A stretch of DNA of 64,000 nucleotides. It comes from Eublepharis macularius (lineage: Eukaryota > Chordata > Lepidosauria > Squamata > Eublepharidae). Under the pieces are notes generated by a model. The model was not told where the DNA came from and made no database searches. It was given only the letters and a program-made list of their open reading frames with translations. Numbering within the stretch: the stretch's first letter is position 1; every line of letters begins with the position of its first letter. The stretch covers positions 157,920,676-157,984,675 of the forward strand of contig NC_072792.1 of assembly GCF_028583425.1 (NCBI RefSeq), read 5' to 3'. Shown piece after piece: positions 57,546 to 64,000 of the stretch. The position numbers and the translations under genes were made by a program.

Positions 57546-60500
57546 AATTATGCGAAACACAATCAAAAATAAGCAGAGGTCACATGTTATTATTGATTGG
57601 CCTTGCTAAGCTGATACAAGTTTCCACCGGAGACCTAAGTATCAACCAGATATCGGCGTAATATGTACACTGTTCCAAGTAGTGCCGTCTTTTGCAGTTC
57701 TGTAGGTGTTATGTCAGAAAGCTGCAGTTTTTCCATGTTGTTTCCCAGAGCCCTGATGACAACGGGGACTACTGTTGCATTCTTCTTCCATAGTTGGGTG
57801 GTTTCTATTGCCAGATCTCTATATTTAATCATTTTTTCTTGTTCTTTTTCTTCGACTCTGGCATCCCCAGGAATTGCAATGTCGATTATCCAGACTTTTC
57901 GATTTTCCACGACTGTTATGTCTGGTGTATTATGTTCAAGGTGCCGATCAGTTTGAATTCTGAAATCCCACAAGATCTTGACTTTTTCTAGCACCTTTTC
58001 CACTTGACGTTCCCATGAATTCTTTGATACTGGCAAGTTATACTTTTTACACAATGACCAATGAATCAGCTTTGCAACCCCATCATGTCTAGCTTTGTAG
58101 TCCATCTGTGCAATTTTGCTGCATTCAGAGATAAGGTGGGACACAGTTTCAGCTTTTTCCTGGCAAAGTCGACATTTGGGATTTTCACTGATTTTCTGAA
58201 TTTTGGCTTTCATAACATTCGTTTGCAATGCTTGTTCTTGTGCTGCAAAGATCAGACCTTCAGTTTCTTTCTTGATTGTACCCATCTTCAACCATGCCCA
58301 AGTTAGGCTGTTGTCACTTTTTCCTTCAATATTTTTTAGATGTTGCTCATGTAAGGGTTTGTTCTTCCAGCCATTTAATCTATTCTCAAGCTGTTTCTTC
58401 TTGTATTCAGCCTTTGTTTTGGTTGTTTTTAATATGTTCTCTGTTTTCAAAGCCTGAAGTAATTTTTCTGTACTTCTACTGATATAATCATTCAGGCCTC
58501 CCTTTTCTTCTTCCACTACCTGATGTACTTGTAACAGTCCTCTTCCACCACTTTTTCATGGTAAATATAGCCTGTCAACATCACTTTTTGGGTGTAAAGA
58601 GTGATGCATGTCCATTAGTTTTCATATTTTTTGATCCCATCATCATCATCATCATCAATCATCATCATCATCAAAGAGCTAGAGACAAGAGCCTGTCAAG
58701 GACTCCCGCTTCCTTCTCTGCCCATCTGATCTTCTCTGGCAGGCAGAAGAAAGGAAGGCAGGTAAGTAGATATCTCTTCCTGCTAGGCATTTGGTAATTG
58801 AGGCATTCCAACTCCTGTTTTCACTCATGTGGAACTATGGTACTTGTTTTCCAATTTATCACACCTCTATCTACATCTGATATCACTGTTCTTACAAAAT
58901 ATTTTTCAAACCTATAGCTAGTACTAGATCCGAAAAAACATGCTTTCCAAGACTGATTGTTGAAACAGAGAGAGAGGAAGGGAGGGAGGATTCTAAAATC
59001 ATTTAAAATGAAGATAATTTAATATCTGTAAAGCATATCTATTACACTATATTTATTATTATGTATCTCTCTTAACAGTCAGAGAAATTACACTGACCTG
59101 TTGCAACTTCTGAGACCAAACTATGCTTGTTTTCAGGAGAGGGAGTAGCTAGAGAATGGAGAGTAAGAATGAAAGAAAGAAGATAAAAAAGGAAATCTAG
59201 AGCAGTACACAAATGCAAGATGAAAGGAAAACACAGCATCATAAACAGAACAGAAAAAGGTTAAGAATGGGAAATTTGTGAAAGTATAATTTTTAGAGCC
59301 AGTTTAGTGTAGTGGTTAAGAGTGGAAAGACTCTAATCTGGAGAACTGGGTTTGATTCCCCACTCCTCCACTTGAAGCCAGCTGGGTGACCTTGGGCTAG
59401 TCACAGTTCTCTGGAGCTCTCTCAGCCCCACCCACCTCACAGGGTGTTTTGTTTTGGGGATAATAATGACATACTTTGTAAACCGCTCTGAGTGGCCATT
59501 AAGTTGTCCTGAAGGGTGTTATATAAATCGAATGATATTAGTTGGCAAATAATGCACTATCTGAAACCAGCATCATATTTATGATTTGGAAAATAATGTA
59601 TTTTCCCACATGTGAAGTGGTCGCTAGTAATATGGCAAACCAGTTTTACTTGCATGGTAAAAATTAGGTCCACATAATCTCAAGATGTGAATCAATCAAT
59701 GGTCCCTGCTGTTTTGGCACAGAAGGTGAGGCAGGCTTCCAGCACCAGATCAAAGTATCTCACGGCACCAGCAACTGGAAGTCTTAATCTGCCTTTGCAT
59801 ACCAGACACAATTGGATTTACAGCACTGAACTAAACTGGCATCAGGTATCCATCCTTCAAGGAATACACAGAGAAACTGACCTTCAAAAAGGCAGCATAA
59901 CATGGTTGATATTCTATTCTTTTTTCACCAAACTGAAATGCTGTGCTGTCAATGTATCTGATGGTTTAAGTATAGCTGCCAAGGATGTGGCTTCTGGAGC
60001 TTCATGTAGCCCAATTAGGAAAGGAAAGCCAAACAGAGGAAAGGAGGAAACAGTGGACAGCTCCAAGAGCAAGCCATGGAAGAGAAAGTCCTGCAACAAG
60101 TTCAGAAACCTCCAAAGGGTTGGCCTCCCCTGTTACACGGTTTTTAATTCTCCCCCTTTTGCACCAGACTTGGAGCAGAGACAGAACATTACATGCCTTG
60201 GAAACTCTTAATAGATTACTTTGGGTTGGATCCAGACTAAAATTTCCATCAGTGGAACGAAACTCTGCCCCTCCCCGCTGCAGCCCACAGAGCTCCATGA
60301 AATGCTCCTCCTGTAACACAGGGACCCTGAGGAATGACACAAGGTAGACTGCAGTGGAAAGTGCAAGTTGAGTTTGGATCCAACTTTTTGTCTTGTTTAC
60401 CTAACTGTAATTTGTAACACTTGTGATTATGTTCCATCTTGAGGAAGCAGGGGGAGGCTCCAGCGCAGGATGAGCAACCATAGAAAAGATACTGTTATAT

Positions 60501-62668
60501 CCTATACGATTTAGGGGGCAGCCTTATACAGTAAAGTCAGCCTAGCACTGTCTACAAGGATTAGCCCAAAAGCCTTACGCAAATATTTTGGCCTGGACAA
60601 AATGACAGCTGGCACTGAAACAGCCATACTCATGGTTCTTCCAACACTTCTCAGCTTACATTTATCATTACATGAGGATGTTCTTTTTAGAAAGTCATAC
60701 GATTTATTGGCACATGCTGTGTTGGTTTAACAAGAGTGACCTGTTCTAGAACAGGCCTGAACCATGTGGCCCAAAAGCCAATCTCAGCCAATGAAACGTA
60801 TGGTGGCCCAATAGGAGGTTAAACCTCCTATTTTGATTGCCTGTCCACAACTGCAAAAATAATTAGAGGGGCATATATGTGAAGCACCTGGCAGACACAA
60901 CCAGTAGGCTGAGTTTGGGTAGGTTAAGTTATGCAGGCCTGCTGTGCCACATCACAGGTGGACAGAACACAGTATTTTAGATGCAACAAATTCCAAAGTG
61001 ATATTCTAAATGTTCTAAACATGTCCAACATCATAATTATCCCACAGACCATAACAGATGCACCTTATTTCAGGATTTATAGCTCCCAAAATTTCAAAGC
61101 ATTGTTCTGAAATGTTCTAAAAGCAATACTTTCTGTACAGCTACAGCTATAATAGGTTCCAGAGGAGCAGCTACATTAGTTTGCTGCAGCAAAAATATAA
61201 AGGGGGGGGATCTTGTGGCACCTTTAAAGACTAACGGATTTATAACAGAACTAGTAAGAAAGCCTGTTGTGTGAAAAAATACAGCAGGCTCTAGAAAGTG
61301 GAGGGCGGTCAGGCAGGCATTGCCTCCTGTTCCACACCTGATCCTGTCTGGGTGATGGTGGGGGGGTGGGCACTGCCAACTCCTCTGCTCCTGATCCCAG
61401 TCTGGTGAGGGGTGGGGGTGGGTATTGCCGCATGCTCTGTGCCTGATTCTGGCCTGGGCTTTCCACTGCAGTGCACGCTCTGGAGGAACAGGCTGCCTTG
61501 TCTGGGCTTCCCTCCATGGCAGCGCCCTCTGGAGGCACACGAGGGTAGGAAGTGAGTTGTCAGGAACACGGTTAGCCTTTTATATAGTAAGATGCTGAAC
61601 CCAAAATTCTCATGAGAGTTGATCCTGTCTACATAGACCCCAAGATTTTTTTTTCATGTGGTTTCCGTTAGGAATATGGTGGGTTGGCATAAAACAGCAG
61701 CATCTTAGTTTGTGGTTAATATTTCTAAAGAATTCTGTTACCTTATACTTTAAATATCTGTTTGATATAGGCATTTACTGTATGATGAAACAGTACCTTT
61801 TATTACAACAACAAGTAACACAGCTAAATGTAGCTATGCAATAAAGGACAAAAATAAAACAGTCCAGCTCCCAGGCTTACTACCCACAAGCACATTCTGT
61901 TAAGAAGAAGAGGGCCGGGAAGCATGCTGAGCCTGACAACATCTTTCTTAGGCCTGGCCAGGCTGACATCATTACTGTCTCCATTTTAAATGAAGAATTC
62001 TCTGCTTCAGAAGTCAGCAAACTGAGCTTGTCTTCCTTCTTATATCTGTTTGCTGCCCACTAGCAAAAATGCATCTCCCCTCTTTCCATCTGTTATCTAG
62101 TCGCTCTTAATCAACTGAAGTGTTTTTTCTAATTCCTGATCTGAATGTCCTGGAGAGATGAAAATTAGGTATTCTTCTCCAAACCATTAATTTAAATTAA
62201 TGCTGTAAGGGATCTTACAACATTAGCTTGTCATTGCTCCTGGCTGTTTCTTAGATATCTAACATTCTGATTGCTTTACATCCTTAGGGTAGCAAGATTC
62301 AAGCCCTGGAGCACTTTGAAGAAGATTTCCAGGATGTAAGCTTTCGAGAGTCTGGTAATCTTGTTGGTGTTTCAAGGTACTAAAGGGGTTCTTGGGATTC
62401 AGCATATCAGCCACTGTTTTTAATAGGAGACCCCAAAGTGCCTCCCACAGTCTTTTCTGTTATCCACATGGCTCCATCCCACAGGTTGTTCCTGCTTATA
62501 GATTAAGTAATTTGCAAACCGAGGCCATGGATAGGACAGAGGTGGCTGCATGGGCTTCTATTTGGTTTCAGAAACCTTGAATGTGTCAACATTTCACCAG
62601 TACTTACCACCACCAGCGCTTCCTTCTCTGCGAGCACGGGCACTACCATCTCGGCCAGACTTGACACG
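54026..62668 (-). CDS. IFT88: Intraflagellar transport protein 88, C-terminal part
   Basis: IFT88 is a TPR-repeat subunit of the IFT-B core, needed to build cilia. Only the C-terminal tail after the TPR domain is in the window. Exons in transcript order are 62668-62608, 59148-59098, 57089-57039, 55378-55277 and 54147-54026, all with phase-1-type joins that keep the frame. They encode RVKSGRDGSARARREGSAGG, then a 17-residue unit ending LVSEVAT that is present twice, then DPGSITIKGERLSAKLKSLP, then DASYVDPLGPQTERPKTALK and an acidic end DEDEFADEELGDDLLPE before TGA. The tail is basic/Ser-rich, then acidic, with no membrane or TPR segment. The upstream exons lie right of the window. Identity rests on the conserved SEVATDPG...GERLSA...EIDASYVDPLGP tail. 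Confidence 0.93.
55277..55378 (-). CDS. IFT88: IFT88 penultimate exon
   Basis: Encodes (D)PGSITIKGERLSAKLKSLP through NEPYESSINKEI plus one base. The minus-strand acceptor is CTCCCTCTCCAG and the donor GTAAGT. Confidence 0.93.
56618..56696 (+). mobile_element. tRNA-derived SINE (type 2), head only
   Basis: GAGAGCTAGTTTGGTGTAGT, GGTTAAGAGCAGCAAGACTC, TAATCTGGAGAACCAGGTTT and GATTCCCCTCTCCTCC stop abruptly at the left edge of the IFT88 duplicated block. Its body is absent. Confidence 0.8.
56697..57470. repeat. Segmental duplication, copy 1 (contains IFT88 exon)
   Basis: CCTGCTAGGCATTTGGTA begins the shared block. It includes a GGGA-type purine run (about 56890-56932), the 51-bp exon and a type-2 SINE, and stays alignable with 58779-59532 throughout. 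Confidence 0.92.
57039..57089 (-). CDS. IFT88: IFT88 51-bp exon, copy nearer the 3' end
   Basis: The minus-strand acceptor TTCTCTAG and donor GTCAGT bracket 51 bp encoding (A)TPSPENKHNLVSEVAT plus one base. Its ends are symmetric in phase with its duplicate at 59098-59148, so either or both copies can be included without breaking the frame. Confidence 0.88.
57233..57475 (+). mobile_element. tRNA-derived SINE (type 2) in duplication copy 1
   Basis: AGACAGTTTAGTGTAGCGGT, GGTTTGATTCCCCACTCCTC, CTTGAAGCCAGCTGGGTGAC, 'cccacccacctcacagggtga', GGGCATTAAGTTGTCCTGAA and ATATATCAATTGAA. It is followed by the (ATC)n tract. Confidence 0.88.
57487..57543 (+). repeat. (ATC)n microsatellite, left part
   Basis: About 18 ATC units follow the SINE. 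A second, shorter (ATC)n tract is at 58637-58671 on the other side of the LINE. Confidence 0.95.
57544..58636 (-). mobile_element. R4/Dong-type LINE, 3' half
   Basis: An uninterrupted minus-strand frame of 293 codons (58516-57635) matches the C-terminal region of LINEs with a restriction-like endonuclease. It starts NKPLHEQHLKNIEGK, passes a zinc motif CRLCQEKAETVSHLISEC (C-x2-C-x7-H-x4-C), then NTPDITVVENRKVWIIDIAI (the PD...D nuclease core), and ends LQKTALLGTVYILRRYL. The reverse-transcriptase part is absent (5' truncation). (ATC)n borders both sides. The lack of stops over 293 codons suggests a fairly young insertion. The clade name is from the pattern of zinc motif plus nuclease. Confidence 0.8.
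58637..58671 (+). repeat. (ATC)n microsatellite, right part
   Basis: About ten ATC units with one irregularity (ATCAATCATC), directly 5' of the R4-like LINE as the LINE is oriented. Confidence 0.9.
58779..59532. repeat. Segmental duplication, copy 2 (contains IFT88 exon)
   Basis: Starts CCTGCTAGGCATTTGGTA and matches copy 1 through the purine run (shorter here), the 51-bp exon and the type-2 SINE. Scattered substitutions and small indels show the event is not recent. Confidence 0.92.
59098..59148 (-). CDS. IFT88: IFT88 51-bp exon, duplicate copy
   Basis: Identical length, acceptor (TTCTCTAG) and donor (GTCAGT) to the copy at 57039. It encodes (A)TPSPENKHSLVSEVAT, differing by N to S. It lies in a duplicated block of about 760 bp. 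Confidence 0.8.
59295..59540 (+). mobile_element. tRNA-derived SINE (type 2) in duplication copy 2
   Basis: GAGCCAGTTTAGTGTAGTGG, GGTTTGATTCCCCACTCCTC, 'tgaccttgggctagtcacag', CACCTCACAGGGTGTTTTG and GCCATTAAGTTGTCCTGAAG. Same insertion as 57233-57475, copied with the block. Confidence 0.88.
60225..60386. mobile_element. Short inverted-repeat DNA element (GGGTTGGATCC family)
   Basis: Starts GGGTTGGATCCAGACTAAAA and ends TTTGGATCCAACT, as at 8118-8302. It lies in the IFT88 intron. Confidence 0.6.
60750..60860. repeat. hAT-like remnant
   Basis: AACAGGCCTGAACCATGTGGCCC followed by GCCCAATAGGAGGTTAAACC resembles one terminus of a reptile hAT element. No second end or duplication was found. Confidence 0.3.
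61165..61250. mobile_element. Hairpin retroposon relative, left part
   Basis: GGAGCAGCTACATTAGTTTG, CTGCAGCAAAAATATAAAGG, then 'gatcttgtggcacctttaaagactaacgga' follow the left end and arm of the hairpin retroposon family in reverse orientation to copy 1. Confidence 0.55.
62608..62668 (-). CDS. IFT88: IFT88 exon upstream of the duplicated exon
   Basis: Encodes RVKSGRDGSARARREGSAGG plus one base. The minus-strand acceptor is TTCACCTAG and the donor GTAAGT. It joins either 51-bp exon with the codon G|CT (Ala). Confidence 0.9.
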
Positions 62669-64000
62669 CTAGGTGAACAAAGTGGAACAGACCAGAGTAC
62701 TATTTAATGCTATTCACAATAATTTCTATCACATTTCTAGGGTTCATCTCATAATTTTACTAGATAATGAGACCACTCAGAGAATCTCCTGGCCAAACAG
62801 GGGTTTAAAACTTGGTTCAGGGTTGAAGACAATGTAATCTGAATAGCTCCCCAGCACCACTTTCTGCATTTGACCTGTTATTTGGTAGGGAAGGTCATTT
62901 TAATGAAACACACAGATTTTTTCCCTTCTCATTTCCTGTATCTACAAATTGAATGGGAAAGCTACAGTGACTAGAATAGAGATTTAATTTTAAAATGGCT
63001 CTCTTTGGCTTCCTTTTAACCATCTATATGTTGTAAAAATACCTTGAGGTTGCAATATTTCAGACTCATTTTAGCTGAAAATGTGGTATAATTGCTTTTG
63101 CAATTTTTTCTTAACTCTTTTATTTTCATTGTTTTTATTTCATCAATTCTTCCAGCACTAATGCTCTGATCTTAATTGTTATGCCCTGATGTAATTTTTT
63201 TTATTGCAGATTTGTTTTGTTTTACTGGCTTTTGCTGTAATAATAAATGACTGACTGCAGTCTTAAGAAAATGTAAATTTTGTTGGAGCCAACAGAACTT
63301 AGGCTGGTTTGCATTTGTATGTACATTGCTTGCTGTCTCCAGGATGACGGGCAAGGATGGTTTTTATTTTAAGAACATGCAGCTGGTGGGCCTAAAATTT
63401 GGGGAGAGAGAGAATAGTGTAGTGGTCTTATTGAACTGTTTTGTATCTCCACCAAGCCATGTTTTATGGATACGTGTACATTTTCCTTCAAAATATTTTA
63501 AATAAAAACAAACGAACTTATAGAGCGGCTGCATTTTGTAAAAAACAAACTCTCTCTCATTTAAAGTATCATGTAACATGTGGTTCTGCTTAGAATTTTA
63601 ACTGATTCCAATGATGCCAGGGAGTATCTGTGATGCCCAATGCACAGATGCAAGTCATTGCTGGGTATATGATGTTATTGCGTGATGAACATAAATGTCT
63701 GAATAAGGTTTACTCCAAAGCTGCTTCAAAAACCATTGGCTGAGAGGTAGGATAAAATCTTTTCATTAATAGATTTGAATAAATAAATACATCCATACAA
63801 TATCTCAGTTCCCATTTCAAAATAGCTGAAAACTGAAAATGTCATTTATTTCTAAATGCAATTAAAAACAGTCCTAAACTGGACTTTGTATTTTGTCATC
63901 ATATGGTATAATTTCAAAGATAGTGTAAAACATGGCACATCATAAAAATCTAGCACAATGATCACATAGATTCCAGCAAAAGGATTTCAATAAAATCCAT
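62669..64000. other. IFT88: IFT88 intron, nothing further identified
   Basis: AT-rich DNA upstream (in transcript sense) of the last seen IFT88 exon. Short minus-strand frames at 63172-63579 have no domain and no splice-consistent link to IFT88. Confidence 0.5.

Overview
This window is nuclear DNA from a vertebrate, most likely a squamate reptile (a lizard, perhaps gecko-like). The evidence is spliced host exons with vertebrate orthologues, RTE/BovB and CR1 LINEs, several tRNA-derived SINEs of the lizard type, and many short hAT-type and foldback elements. The gene order XPO4 - EEF1AKMT1 - IL17D - IFT88 matches the block on human 13q12.11 as I recall it. No bacterial, plasmid or viral genes were seen.

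Layout. (1) 595-8538, plus strand: the last seven coding exons of XPO4 (exportin-4), giving the C-terminal 377 residues. A probable long 3'UTR follows, to about 14.5 kb. (2) About 19.08-26.59 kb, plus strand: EEF1AKMT1 (formerly N6AMT2), a complete 216-residue eEF1A lysine methyltransferase in four coding exons, with a CpG-rich probable promoter at 19.1-19.4 kb. (3) About 33.4-47.4 kb, minus strand: IL17D, a complete 209-residue secreted cytokine in three coding exons with an 11 kb second intron and a GC/CpG-rich promoter at 46.8-47.7 kb. It is convergent with EEF1AKMT1. (4) 54026-62668, minus strand: the 3' end of IFT88, a ciliary intraflagellar transport protein. One 51-bp exon is present twice in a local duplication that has since been split by a LINE.

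Between and inside the genes lies a dense set of mobile elements: CR1/L3 3' ends, BovB fragments, an R4/Dong-type LINE 3' half sitting in an (ATC)n tract, an R2-like LINE 3' end, tRNA SINEs of at least three kinds, hAT-type non-autonomous elements with clear 8-bp target duplications, TTA-flanked short elements, a long palindromic element inserted into a SINE, and a family of hairpin-containing retroposons with 11-12 bp target duplications.

The four host genes share no pathway. They cover nuclear transport, translation-factor methylation, cytokine signalling and cilium assembly, and they stay together as conserved synteny. The observations most worth following are the duplicated IFT88 exon, the R4 LINE in its microsatellite, the hairpin retroposon family and its chimeric copy with a hAT element, and the GC-rich insertion next to the last EEF1AKMT1 exon. 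All family names rest on reading motifs by eye, since no database search was possible.
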